Source: Trichocoleus sp. FACHB-40
GTDB lineage: Bacteria > Cyanobacteriota > Cyanobacteriia > Cyanobacteriales > FACHB-T130
DNA: 64,000 nt
Direction of reading: 5' to 3'
Assembly: GCF_014695915.1 (NCBI RefSeq)
Contig: NZ_JACJPF010000107.1
Coordinates: forward strand, 88,546 to 152,545
The notes below the pieces were generated by a model. The model saw only the letters and a program-made list of their open reading frames with translations, made no database searches and was not told the origin of the DNA. A program made the position numbers and the translations under genes. Position 1 is the stretch's first letter, and each line of letters starts with the position of its first letter. Shown here piece by piece: positions 17,830-26,963 of the stretch.

Positions 17830-19245
17830 TTAGGTGGGATCGTTTAGTACCAAGAAGGCGGCGCACTCGACGTGAGACGTTTGCGGGAAGAAGTCAGCGG
17901 GTTGTACACGGGTTAATTGATAGTCGCTATTTCCTTGAGACAATAATTTGAGGTCGCGGGCTAGGGTAGCAGGTTTACAACTGACGTAGACAATCTGGCG
18001 GGGCTTAGTTTTGAGGAGGCTTTCGAGTACAGCGCGATCGCATCCCTGGCGCGGGGGATCAATTAACACAATATCTGGCGTGACATCTAGCTGCGGTAGT
18101 AATGTCTCCACTGCTCCCGTCTGAAACGTCACATTGGTAATATTATTCAACTGAGCATTCAGAGTTGCTTGTTCAACGGCTTCTGGTTGCACCTCCAAGC
18201 CAATTGCTTGCCGCACCCGCTGCGCCAAGGGTAGAGTTAAGGTGCCAATGCCGCAGTAGGCATCAACTAGCACCTCGTTGCCTTGCAGATTCAACTGATC
18301 TACAATGACTTGCAACAATCCTTCAGCTTGCTCTGTATATACCTGGAAAAATGTATCCGGGCGCACCTGGAACTGTAAGCCAGCGAATTCCTCGCACAAG
18401 TAAGATTGACCAGCAATACAACGAGTTTCTGTCCCAAAAATGGCATTTGTGCGGTCTGGGTTGAGATTCAGCGAGACACCCACTAACTGTGGATAGCGAG
18501 TTAGCCATTCTTGCGCTTGAGCCTCAATATCTACCAAGTTCCAGTCTTTTACTACCAAAGTCAGCAATATTTCACCAGTGCGTCGTCCAATCCTCAGGGA
18601 TAGGTGACGTACTTTCCCCCGGTGCAGTTTTTCGTCGTAAATTCCCCAACCCCGTTTTTGGATGTCTTGCTTGACTTCAGCAAGTAGGGGATTTAAGCGG
18701 GGATCTTGCACTGGACACTGATTCAGGTTAATCAGGTGATGGCTGCCTTTTTGGTAGTATCCTGTTTGTACTTGACCTGTGGATGACCTTTTTAGGGGAT
18801 AGGTGGCTTTGTTGCGATAACCTAAAGGAGATTCCGCTGCCAGGAGGGGAGCGACTGGTGGCTGGTTGAATCCGCCGATGCGTTGTAGGGCTTGAATGAC
18901 TTGATTGCGCTTGGCTTCAAGCTGAAACTCATAGTTAATATGTTGCCACTGACAGCCGCCGCACTTATCTGCGACGATACAGCCAGGGCGGATGCGCGAA
19001 GCGGACGCTTCTAGTATCTCGTGCAGCTTACCATGAGCGTATTGGGGTTTGACTCGTACTAATCGAACTAGGACGCGATCGCCGGGAACAGTATCTGCTA
19101 CAAATACCACTCTGTCCCCGATTCGTCCCACTCCTTCACCGCTATCACTGAGATCGCTAATGACCGCTTCTACCAATTCACCTTGTTTCCACTGAGCTTC
19201 ATTAGCCCCGTTGGCACCCGTATCCAGCACTTTTGTTAGTGACAT
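17830..19245 (-). CDS. rlmD: 23S rRNA (uracil-C5)-methyltransferase, RlmD/RumA type
   Basis: 471 residues. An N-terminal TRAM domain (about 15-78) precedes the [4Fe-4S] cysteine cluster C88xxxxxC94xxC97 in [16 protein letters not shown]. The SAM-binding motif is [14 protein letters not shown]. The methyltransferase motif [13 protein letters not shown] contains the nucleophilic Cys, and IDPPRQGCD is present. The Fe-S ligands support RlmD or a close cyanobacterial homologue rather than TrmA; the exact uridine target is inferred from the family. It is divergent from apcD across a 75-bp spacer. Confidence 0.9.
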   Translation of the reverse strand: MSLTKVLDTGANGANEAQWKQGELVEAVISDLSDSGEGVGRIGDRVVFVADTVPGDRVLVRLVRVKPQYAHGKLHEILEASASRIRPGCIVADKCGGCQWQHINYEFQLEAKRNQVIQALQRIGGFNQPPVAPLLAAESPLGYRNKATYPLKRSSTGQVQTGYYQKGSHHLINLNQCPVQDPRLNPLLAEVKQDIQKRGWGIYDEKLHRGKVRHLSLRIGRRTGEILLTLVVKDWNLVDIEAQAQEWLTRYPQLVGVSLNLNPDRTNAIFGTETRCIAGQSYLCEEFAGLQFQVRPDTFFQVYTEQAEGLLQVIVDQLNLQGNEVLVDAYCGIGTLTLPLAQRVRQAIGLEVQPEAVEQATLNAQLNNITNVTFQTGAVETLLPQLDVTPDIVLIDPPRQGCDRAVLESLLKTKPRQIVYVSCKPATLARDLKLLSQGNSDYQLTRVQPADFFPQTSHVECAAFLVLNDPT

Positions 19246-19320
19246 AGTATTTCCTTCCCTTTATTTGTGTCCCACCAAGTCGTTAAACTAACGAATGATA
19301 TCCCGATATATCCCAATACC

Positions 19321-19806
19321 ATGAGTGTAATAAGCCAAGTTATTCTCAAAGCCGACGACGAACTGCGTTATCCCAGCAGCGGCGAACTCAAGAGCATCAA
19401 AGAATTTTTGGAAACAGGGCTACAGCGGACGCGGATTGCTGCCACGCTAGCCGAAAATGAGAAAAAAATTGTTCAAGAAGCCAGCAAGCAACTCTGGCAG
19501 AAACGCCCCGACTTTATCGCCCCTGGCGGTAATGCCTACGGGGAGCGCCAACGGGCGCTATGCCTGCGCGATTATGGCTGGTACTTGCGTCTAATCACCT
19601 ACGGAGTCCTCGCAGGTGACAAAGAACCGATTGAAAAAATTGGTTTGATTGGTGTGCGGGAAATGTATAACTCCCTCGGCGTTCCTGTTCCAGGCATGGT
19701 TGAGTCAATCCGTTGCTTGAAAAAAGCATCTCTTGACTTACTGGGAGAGGAAGATGCGATCGCAGCCGCTCCCTACTTTGATTACATCATTCAAGCCATG
19801 TCTTAA
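19321..19806 (+). CDS. apcD: Allophycocyanin alpha-B subunit
   Basis: 161 residues. A terminal emitter of the phycobilisome core that passes energy to the photosystems, particularly photosystem I. The chromophore Cys is C81 in [14 protein letters not shown], with the typical N71 (asparagine methylation site) in GGNAYGERQ. The N-terminus [20 protein letters not shown] is diagnostic of ApcD rather than ApcA. The upstream TTG at 19267 would add 18 residues absent from the family, so ATG 19321 is used. Confidence 0.95.
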   Translation: MSVISQVILKADDELRYPSSGELKSIKEFLETGLQRTRIAATLAENEKKIVQEASKQLWQKRPDFIAPGGNAYGERQRALCLRDYGWYLRLITYGVLAGDKEPIEKIGLIGVREMYNSLGVPVPGMVESIRCLKKASLDLLGEEDAIAAAPYFDYIIQAMS

Positions 19807-19954
19807 TTCTAGCGTTTTTAGCCCTTAGCCCAAGTGGGCGATAAGCGTAGTAGGGAGGCGATAAGTAATTCTGCTGATAGGCGATAAAAAGTTGCCCATT
19901 CCCAGAATTCCCTATCGCCTCAATTGCTAATCTGGATTGCTAATAATTACAAAC

Positions 19955-20140
19955 AAAAAACCGACGGTCCCTCTACAGAACCTGTCGGCTGGTCGTGTGT
20001 TCCCTATTGATGACTCGGCTAGAGTTCAGTCGTCTCTTAGTATGCCCATTCAGGAACTTGTTGAAGACGATATCGATCATCTTTTCCTGTGATCCTAATC
20101 ACAGAAGAAAATAACTCGCAAAGCTTCCTCGGCAGCCTAT
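19955..20140 (-). ncRNA. Putative structured small RNA with intrinsic terminator
   Basis: No protein is encoded between 19807 and 20229, but the minus strand shows RNA-gene features. A terminator-like hairpin (CCGACAGGT / ACCGTCGG with one bulge, 19961-19988) is followed by six T residues. A perfect 7-bp hairpin with a CCTA-type tetraloop lies at 20087-20104. Nested long-range pairings GGCTG/CAGCC and GAGTT/AACTC are possible. A TATAGG box at 20136-20141 would give a transcript of about 170-185 nt. The length is similar to cyanobacterial 6S RNA, but I cannot confirm 6S identity from sequence motifs. Confidence 0.4.
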
Positions 20141-20229
20141 AAAAATTCTGACAAAAATGCCGAAAGTTTACCATTTCAGTGTAATGTCGTGTTAAACAAA
20201 TCCGTCGCTAAAATGAGCGCCACTAATGA

Positions 20230-20652
20230 ATGTCTTTCCTGAAGAAATTGCCTTGGGCAACTCTGGCACTGCTTCTGGTTACATATAGCGTATTCGGCTG
20301 GTTGTTTTCCTCTAATTTCTCTTGGAATTTTTGGCTGATTGAAACAGCTTTAGTCATACTCATTGCTTTGCTTTTAACCGCTCCCCTAACACTCCTGAGA
20401 GCCTTTTTCTCCCAGTGGATGAACTCCGACACCAGAGCTTTCCTCTGCGTGATTGCAAGTGCTTTAGCCGGAGTTTTCATCATGACATGGTTTAGTTTTT
20501 TTGCTCATATTCTTGTTCTACTCTCAGCAGGGGCATTAACCAGACTAGACCTTCAGACTGCTGGTTTCAGTGGAACACAATCGTTTTGGATTATCGCGAT
20601 TGTATCGATGGCCGGGTTTAGTCTAGGGGTGTTGTTAAACCAGCTGATTTAG
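20230..20652 (+). CDS. Small integral membrane protein, unknown function
   Basis: 140 residues, mostly hydrophobic. Four membrane helices are predicted by eye: about 9-29 (WATLALLLVTYSVFGWLF), 33-58, 71-100 (LCVIASALAGVFIMTWFSFF) and 117-138 (FWIIAIVSMAGFSLGVLLNQ). I know no named family, though the pattern is typical of conserved cyanobacterial membrane proteins. A terminator follows at 20758. Confidence 0.7.
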   Translation: MSFLKKLPWATLALLLVTYSVFGWLFSSNFSWNFWLIETALVILIALLLTAPLTLLRAFFSQWMNSDTRAFLCVIASALAGVFIMTWFSFFAHILVLLSAGALTRLDLQTAGFSGTQSFWIIAIVSMAGFSLGVLLNQLI

Positions 20653-20757
20653 CAAACAAACACGCCGCATCTATTCAGCTGACAATGGACACTGTAAATA
20701 CCGTCACAAAGGATAAGTCGCTGGATGCGAAATTTCCGGAAACTAAAGAAAGCGTTT

Positions 20758-20808
20758 AACTGTCCTCTTGCTCTACAGTGGTTTTGCTGTAGGGCAGTTT
20801 TATTTTTG
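20758..20808 (+). terminator. Terminator of the small membrane protein gene
   Basis: Pairing arms AACTG/CAGTT and CTACAG/CTGTAG with a short internal asymmetry are followed by TTTATTTTT. Confidence 0.65.
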
Positions 20809-20823
20809 AAGCCCAGTATCCCT

Positions 20824-21624
20824 TTAATCTTTTTCCGGTAGCTGAATCCGCACCTCTCCTTCCGGCGTAATAACAACTTTGCCACCTAACCCCTCAATGC
20901 GACTTATCGCAATCTGGCGTGTGCGATCGTCAACCGCATTCTGTAAAACCATTGACCAAGCACCCACTTGAGCATACTTGCTGTTAGGATTGCGGGCTAA
21001 AAATTGGGCAGTTTGGCGAGAAATAGCGGCTACATTCTGACTCTCTGGATCAGCATAAACACTCGCCCACTCCGCTGCCTTTTCAAATGATTTCCTAGCA
21101 GCTTGGGCATCCCCTAAAAACAACAATTCATCAGTCCCTTTATAACGCCAGACATAATAAGACTTTGGAAGCGGCTTCTTGGCAATCGACCTTAACCCTT
21201 TCTCCATAAGCGCAACAGATTTTTCTGGCATACCTGCATACATAGAAATACTGGTAGGAAGAAACTGATACATTTTTAAGAAACGCGGATCTCGCTCCAC
21301 AATTATCTCAAAATATTCTTGACTAAGACTATAACCAGTCTTTTCCCGTGCCGCTTCATCACCGAAATACGTCAAAAATTCCAAAAATGTCCAGTTTGCA
21401 AAAAGATTATTAAAACTAAAATTAGGAATATTTTGAAGCAGATTGAGGCGTAATTTTTCTGACTCAACTTCTCTTTTTGAATATTCCGTTGAAGCACTTT
21501 TCGGCTTCGTCCTGAGTTTGTTTAGTTGAGGTACTTGCAGGAAGCCAATTGTTAACATACATAATATAGAAACGATGAAACCACTTATCAATTGGCTTAA
21601 GTTCTGACGAGATAGAAAGAACAT
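20824..21624 (-). CDS. Membrane-anchored TPR-like protein of the pilin locus
   Basis: 266 residues. An N-terminal hydrophobic helix (about 13-31, SGFIVSILCMLTIGFLQV) serves as anchor or uncleaved signal. A helical soluble domain with TPR-like spacing follows (YFEIIVERDPRFLKMYQFLP, then AARKSFEKAAEWASVYADPE). No catalytic motif is seen. It is the last gene of the minus-strand set methyltransferase-OGT-pilA, 110 bp from the methyltransferase, so a role in pilus or surface-glycan assembly is possible but inferred only from position. Confidence 0.65.
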   Translation of the reverse strand: MFFLSRQNLSQLISGFIVSILCMLTIGFLQVPQLNKLRTKPKSASTEYSKREVESEKLRLNLLQNIPNFSFNNLFANWTFLEFLTYFGDEAAREKTGYSLSQEYFEIIVERDPRFLKMYQFLPTSISMYAGMPEKSVALMEKGLRSIAKKPLPKSYYVWRYKGTDELLFLGDAQAARKSFEKAAEWASVYADPESQNVAAISRQTAQFLARNPNSKYAQVGAWSMVLQNAVDDRTRQIAISRIEGLGGKVVITPEGEVRIQLPEKD

Positions 21625-21734
21625 CTAGTAAACTTCCTAAGTTATGGCAAGAAGGTAGACACTATCACAGTTTGTGCTACTTTAAACCTTAGCTCAAAAT
21701 GAAGTGCCGGAAACTGTAATTAGTGAGTAATCGT

Positions 21735-22280
21735 CTAGCTTTTAAATGTTTCAGCCTTTGTTGCCACTACATTGAGACTAATTAAAGTATCTACAAGCCG
21801 AAGGCTGCTACAGTCCTTAAATAAACCAAACTCTGGTACTGCTTGATAGTTTTGAAAGCCAGCTTCCTCTAAGTACAAAGCTAAAATATCAACATCAAAA
21901 CCTACCTTATGAACATCATACTGATTAGTTTGACCACCAAAGATAATTCGCATGATTTGGTATCGCTCCATCGGCATTAAGCTAGGATGAAGATAAAGCC
22001 AGCATAAAACTTTTAAATCAGGTACGCTGATAAAAAGCTTTCCGTTTTGTTGAAGTACGCGATACCATTCTCTAAGAACGTTAATTAATTCATCATTAAG
22101 TCCATAATAAAAATGTTCCAGAACATGACTTGCATAGATTGCTTCAATAGAATTATCTTCAAATTGAGTTAACTGGGCAGCGTCGCCCACGAAATCAACT
22201 TCTGGACGAGCCTCAATATCTAATATCTTCCAGTCGGGATGCGGTTCTGTCCCTCCAATATGGAGCTTAAGTGTTGTCAT
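21735..22280 (-). CDS. SAM-dependent methyltransferase (class I)
   Basis: 181 residues. The N-terminus LHIGGTEPHPDWKILDIEAR, with D20/E22, resembles the glycan-associated methyltransferase group. The core motif is ASHVLEHF (~50-57), followed by REWYRVLQQNGKLFISVPDL, the post-II/III region of class I enzymes. The usual GxGxG motif is shortened to GG. Such enzymes are often found in glycan gene clusters. It starts 36 bp downstream of the OGT-like gene on the same strand, so the two are likely co-transcribed. Confidence 0.8.
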   Translation of the reverse strand: MTTLKLHIGGTEPHPDWKILDIEARPEVDFVGDAAQLTQFEDNSIEAIYASHVLEHFYYGLNDELINVLREWYRVLQQNGKLFISVPDLKVLCWLYLHPSLMPMERYQIMRIIFGGQTNQYDVHKVGFDVDILALYLEEAGFQNYQAVPEFGLFKDCSSLRLVDTLISLNVVATKAETFKS

Positions 22281-22316
22281 GTCAACAGCCTCATCAATTT
22301 CAATTTCAATTAAATT

Positions 22317-24548
22317 CTATCTGCTTTCAAGATACTTAGCCCACATCTGCTCATAGGCTTTTTCCATTTCGCGGGTAAACTGCTTAGCATTCCATAATGG
22401 AGATGTTTGCCTTGATTGTTTTAACCGCCAAGCTATTTTTTGGCGCAAAGCAGCTTCTTTCCCCAAGCGGACACCCCATTCCACATATTCTTCATCTGTC
22501 CACGCAATTCCCTCGGTTACGCCTACATTCATCAGCATGGTATAACTGTTACGCGCGGCAAATTGCTCCCCAACTCGCGTTACCAATGGAATCCCCATCC
22601 AAAGAGTTTCCAATGTAGTGGTAGCTCCGTTGTAGGGATAGGTATCTAGTACCACGTCAGCAATGCCCAAGTTGGCACGGTGGATAGATTCTAAGCCGAC
22701 CTCTGGGAGGAATCGCAGGCGATCGCTATTTACGCCCTCTTCTTCGGCAATCTGGTTAAAGAAGATTTTGATTGATTCTTGGTCAGATAAACCTTTGATT
22801 AAGAAATAACTATCTGGCACTTCTTTAAGAATCTTCATTTGCAACCGTGCTGTATCACGATGACGCTTAAAGCCCCTTTGAGCGCTGAAATATATCACTG
22901 CATCGTTGGGAATATCCAGATGATCCCGGCGTAGAGTTGGCACAGCCACTTCAAAACCATCGACAGCTATATAGGTTTGGGGCAAACGCCAGATTTTCTC
23001 TGAGTAGTAATCTTGAGCAGAGTCTGGTAAAACATAGGGGTCAGCGATAAAATAATCAATTGCAGGTAGTCCCGATGCATCCCAGCCTAACCAAGTAACT
23101 TGAACAGGCGCAGGTTTCAACGCCATCACCTCACAACTGATATCCAGGGTGATACTATCCAGATCAATTAATATATCGATTTCATCCTGATAAATTTGTT
23201 CGGCAATTGCAAGACCATCAATTCCCAATTTATGGGCTTTGTTCACCTGCTCAATAAGTTTTTCTTCTAAAGGGTCATTTATATATGGTTGATAGTTTAC
23301 CAAATAAGCATTGACCTCAAATCGCTGTTGATCGTGATGCTGAAAAATCCAGCGTGCTAGCCAGCCTACAGAATGGGTTTTTAGGCAATGGGATAAATAT
23401 CCAATTTTGAGAGGTTTAGTAGGAACATTTCTCGGATTAAGCAATGAGCGTTGATGATATTGTTCCGCTTGTTCTTTAGCATAAAAATGAACATTAGACT
23501 GACAAACCTGAACTACTCCATTCTGAATTGAACGGTTACTTCTGGGAGCATCTTTAAAATAAGGAAAGAAAAATGACGGTGTAAACAGACGAAGTGTCGG
23601 CGTTTGGTCGAGAGAAAGAGGATTTTCCTTAATTAGTGACAGGAGTAATGATTCGTGCTGACCAAAAGCAGCAACTGCTTCTTCCCAATAACCGCCAGCA
23701 CTCATTAACCCTCTCAAAATTAAATGATTAGCAAAAATTTTATCGGGTAAGGTTTGCATTAGAGAGTAGCACAACCTAGCCGTTTTTATGCCTTCATCAT
23801 ATTGACCAGCATTCTGATAAAAAGTAGCTAAATGCCTCAAAACCTCCTGATTTTTAGCATCTAAGGATAGAGCTAAATTAGCAATATGAGCTGCCAGGGC
23901 GAACAGCTTCATCGAATAACCAATTTTGATCGATGCAGACAGGAGTACATCGAGCAAAGCTTGAGATTCATGAACATAAGATAAACAGGCTTCTGTGAAC
24001 TCAATCGATAGTGGTTCATGCGGTGCGTAATCCAATATGCTCCGTAACACCTCCAGCATTAAATCAGGGTTAACTCCTGTTCCTTCCCCTGACTGGAGCA
24101 TCTGGATCAGTCCCAGGGAAGTGAAATCTTCTCTAGTAAGGGTGTCAAGTTCGATTGAGAGTCGAAGCAGATGTAATAAATTATTGATATCGCTGGGGTT
24201 TATCTCCCTGATATGCTGTCGGATTGCCCAAGCAACTGAATAGTCCGCAAGCACCTCGCGCCGTTCGGCTTCGGTTTGCAAAACTTGGAGCAGTTCCGTT
24301 GTTGCAAGTTCAACCTGTTCTGGCGTTGCTTCTGCCATTGCCAGCATCCAGGTTGTCTGAGCCTCTGCCTCTTGCTCCTGTAATAGCAATAGTAGCCCCA
24401 AATGCCAGTAGTGGGATCTGATATCAGGTTCAGCTTCGAGCTGCTGTTCATAGAGGTTGGCGGCCTCTCGATAGTCCTCTTGGATTAGATATTGATAGGC
24501 TTGCTGCTGCCAGTTTGTCACATCAGTAGGAGATTTTTCACCAGTCAT
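22317..24548 (-). CDS. TPR plus SPINDLY/OGT-like glycosyltransferase (GT41)
   Basis: 743 residues. The N-terminal ~330 residues are helical TPR-like repeats. The catalytic region begins near 375 (KPLKIGYLSHCLKTHSVGWL) and shows the GT41 features PVQVTWLGWDASGLPAIDY, then VIYFSAQRGFKRHR (UDP site region) and TYPYNGATTTLETLWMGIPL. The family transfers sugars, classically GlcNAc, to Ser/Thr of proteins. Position directly downstream of pilA suggests the pilin as acceptor (inference). A strong terminator separates pilA from this gene, so the modifying enzymes are probably made at a lower level. Confidence 0.9.
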   Translation of the reverse strand: MTGEKSPTDVTNWQQQAYQYLIQEDYREAANLYEQQLEAEPDIRSHYWHLGLLLLLQEQEAEAQTTWMLAMAEATPEQVELATTELLQVLQTEAERREVLADYSVAWAIRQHIREINPSDINNLLHLLRLSIELDTLTREDFTSLGLIQMLQSGEGTGVNPDLMLEVLRSILDYAPHEPLSIEFTEACLSYVHESQALLDVLLSASIKIGYSMKLFALAAHIANLALSLDAKNQEVLRHLATFYQNAGQYDEGIKTARLCYSLMQTLPDKIFANHLILRGLMSAGGYWEEAVAAFGQHESLLLSLIKENPLSLDQTPTLRLFTPSFFFPYFKDAPRSNRSIQNGVVQVCQSNVHFYAKEQAEQYHQRSLLNPRNVPTKPLKIGYLSHCLKTHSVGWLARWIFQHHDQQRFEVNAYLVNYQPYINDPLEEKLIEQVNKAHKLGIDGLAIAEQIYQDEIDILIDLDSITLDISCEVMALKPAPVQVTWLGWDASGLPAIDYFIADPYVLPDSAQDYYSEKIWRLPQTYIAVDGFEVAVPTLRRDHLDIPNDAVIYFSAQRGFKRHRDTARLQMKILKEVPDSYFLIKGLSDQESIKIFFNQIAEEEGVNSDRLRFLPEVGLESIHRANLGIADVVLDTYPYNGATTTLETLWMGIPLVTRVGEQFAARNSYTMLMNVGVTEGIAWTDEEYVEWGVRLGKEAALRQKIAWRLKQSRQTSPLWNAKQFTREMEKAYEQMWAKYLESR

Positions 24549-24641
24549 AAAAGATTGTTTTTTGCAGTGAGCATATCACTCGCATTCTTCCAATTAAAAC
24601 TCTGCGAGATCACTTTCCTCGCTATTATGTAAATAAAACAA

Positions 24642-24665
24642 AGTGGGTAGAATATACTACCCACT
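24642..24665 (-). terminator. pilA terminator
   Basis: A perfect 9-bp stem AGTGGGTAG / CTACCCACT with a 6-nt loop, then TTGTTTTATTT on the minus strand. It would make most pilA mRNA monocistronic. Confidence 0.8.
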
Positions 24666-24748
24666 CTAGCAAAAGCTATAATCAAGCCTTTTTAATTAAG
24701 CCTTACTAACACCAGTAAAGCGCCAGCAGAGCGAGACTTTCTTCTCTA

Positions 24749-25315
24749 CTACTTAATGGCGTCGTAACCGGCAGGGCAGGTTTGTCCGCCAGCAGCTGGA
24801 GGAGCTACAAGTTGCTGGCCATTCACACCGCCGGTTACAAGAGCCTTCTGACCTTCGCACAATAGGGCCAGCGTGGTTGCCTCACTTGTAGCTTGCACTG
24901 TTCCTACCCCTACGCCACCAATGTATGCTTTGATTGGAGCCGCTGCTAATACCTGCTGTGCCTGGTTGGTGACATTGGAGATACCAGTGCCCGGAGCAGT
25001 TGCAGGCTGAATCACGTATTTATAGTTAGTCGTCTGGGTTGCGACGCCAAGACCCAGCTTACCGAAGCCATCATTAGCCGCAAAAGTATTTTTCTCTAAA
25101 TAGTAAGCTTGCTGTGACCGATTCATTGAGCCGACATATGTCTTAGCTTCAGACTGCTTAGCTTTGTTGGCTTGGTTAAGGAAGGATGGGAGGGCAATGG
25201 CAGCTAAGATACCAATGATGATGATAACGACGAGAAGTTCAATCAGAGTGAAACCTTCGTCTTGCTTTTTCTGATTTAGGTGTTGCAGGAACTTAGCTTT
25301 TAGTTCGGTCTTCAT
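24749..25315 (-). CDS. pilA: Type IV major pilin-like protein
   Basis: 188 residues. A 21-residue leader ends in Gly. Processing by PilD would release a mature protein starting FTLIELLVVIIIIGILAAIA, with the essential Glu at +5 and the hydrophobic alpha-1 helix. The C-terminal globular part has two Cys (LLCEGQKA and QTCPAGYD) that probably form the D-loop disulfide. ATG 25315 is chosen because AAGGAGAA lies 7 nt upstream; an upstream frame start at 25378 would lengthen the leader implausibly. The globular part is rich in Ala, Thr and Val, offering many O-glycosylation sites. Confidence 0.93.
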   Translation of the reverse strand: MKTELKAKFLQHLNQKKQDEGFTLIELLVVIIIIGILAAIALPSFLNQANKAKQSEAKTYVGSMNRSQQAYYLEKNTFAANDGFGKLGLGVATQTTNYKYVIQPATAPGTGISNVTNQAQQVLAAAPIKAYIGGVGVGTVQATSEATTLALLCEGQKALVTGGVNGQQLVAPPAAGGQTCPAGYDAIK

Positions 25316-25438
25316 GAAAGGTTTCTCCTTGAGGTGCGGGATGCTGTAACTTCTATCTGTTGGATTTAACTTACCCACTTCCGCTCACTTTCATATCACC
25401 CTGTGAAAAAAAAATTTTAGGGATACATCCCAGCAACC

Positions 25439-26761
25439 TTAGGCGCAGCACTCCAGCAGCACGTAACCAAGGCTCTCCAGCCGAGTCAGTAGCTGTTTGA
25501 CTATCTCAAAAGCCTCTCCCTCATCTGTAGGCTCTAAAGTTACAGGATGAACAGGTCTGACTTGCTTCCAGCGCTTCACCAGAGACATCATCGACTGAGA
25601 CTCGTCCAACAATGGTAGCAGGCACACTGCACTTGAGCTGTCTATATTGACAAACCCCTCATGAATGGGAAGATGCTGGCTAATTTCAAACATTCTTAGC
25701 TCAGAAATACAAGCTACAAGGTCTTCTCTTAATTTCGGGGTTCTCAGTTGAGGATGCAGAGACACCTGCGCTTCTTGCCAGTGACAGGTCGTCCACTCAG
25801 AAATTGGTACAAAAGGCTTGGCTTGGTTTATATGACCGCACCAGAGGTCAATCAGACGATGGACAGGATGTAAAAGTTCAAACAGATGCAGTTGCTCTTC
25901 CACAGAAGTTTCGGGGAGAGCTAGTGCCAGAAATGCAGGTAAATCGTCAGGATTATTAAACAAATCCATTAAGTCCCATCGTCGCCACTGCACCATGCTG
26001 ATGAACTCTAAATCAGCAGCTCTCAAAGCCGAGAACATTTGAGGTATAGTAGAACCTTTATCACCTAGAAGTAAGTGATTTGCTAGAATCCGCTCGTCTT
26101 CTATTTCATAATTAGGATTCCAGGTCTGCAACTTGAGAAGAACTTGATCTTTCATAGCCCCCATAGTTTCTCGAACAAAACCGATTTCCATCTCTTGGGG
26201 GTTCTCATCCATAAAACCCATCATTTTAAAAACTTCTTGAGCGCGAAAGAAAATGCTCCTCTGTAGTGAACTATGCAGGTTAGTACGAATGATTCCTTCT
26301 GGTTTTAAAACGGCTTTCATTGCCTGCAATCCTAAAACTGCATCAGGTAGGAGATAAAGGACTTCATCATTGTTAATGTAGTCAAACTCTATGCCTAAAG
26401 TTGGCAAATCCTCTATCAAGAGGGTATAGAATTCGGCATTCTCAAATCCGTGGTGTTGCAAGCGTTGACGCGATAGTTTTACAGACTCCTCTGATAAATC
26501 AATTCCTACAATTTTTGCGCCAGGATTAGCTTCAGCTAGAATTAAGGATTTGTAGCCGCTGCCACAACCTGCATCTAAAATCACTTTACCTTTAGTGTCT
26601 ATAACCTTTTGGTTTCTTAAATAGTAAGGGGTTACTAGGTTATGAATATAAAGCAAATTAGGGTCAGACTTTGGTGATTTATCTAGTGGAACTCTAGGAT
26701 AAGGAGAAGTTTCAAATTGCTGACGGATTTTTTCTAGTAAATCTGATGTTTGGTCGTTCAT
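25439..26761 (-). CDS. SAM-dependent methyltransferase with long C-terminal region
   Basis: 440 residues. The class I methyltransferase core lies at about 45-190: motif I VILDAGCGSGYKSLILAEAN, motif II acidic IVGIDLSEESV, and motif III in VLKPEGIIRTNLHS. The N-terminal YPRVPLD and the following methylase fold match a family seen with TPR and OGT genes, which I do not name. The C-terminal 200 residues are helical and unassigned. It lies 124 bp upstream of pilA on the same strand, so it may belong to the pilin modification locus. Confidence 0.85.
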   Translation of the reverse strand: MNDQTSDLLEKIRQQFETSPYPRVPLDKSPKSDPNLLYIHNLVTPYYLRNQKVIDTKGKVILDAGCGSGYKSLILAEANPGAKIVGIDLSEESVKLSRQRLQHHGFENAEFYTLLIEDLPTLGIEFDYINNDEVLYLLPDAVLGLQAMKAVLKPEGIIRTNLHSSLQRSIFFRAQEVFKMMGFMDENPQEMEIGFVRETMGAMKDQVLLKLQTWNPNYEIEDERILANHLLLGDKGSTIPQMFSALRAADLEFISMVQWRRWDLMDLFNNPDDLPAFLALALPETSVEEQLHLFELLHPVHRLIDLWCGHINQAKPFVPISEWTTCHWQEAQVSLHPQLRTPKLREDLVACISELRMFEISQHLPIHEGFVNIDSSSAVCLLPLLDESQSMMSLVKRWKQVRPVHPVTLEPTDEGEAFEIVKQLLTRLESLGYVLLECCA

Positions 26762-26963
26762 TGGAAATTTATCCTGATGCTGAGTTTTTGCCTGTCTTGG
26801 AAGTGGGTCAAAATATAGTTGATGTCAGCGTTGCTATTCAAGTGTTCCCACTTTTAGGGCAGAAATATACTAAATGAGCAAAAGTTTCTGGCGATCCCTT
26901 CCCCTTACCCCCAGAACCGCTATAATCAAATAAAACGTAGTCGTTATGAGTTTATATAACTTT

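Noticed and set aside
17606..17866. 86-codon minus-strand frame
   Set aside because: It overlaps the end of rlmD, has an unusual composition and crosses the hairpin region.
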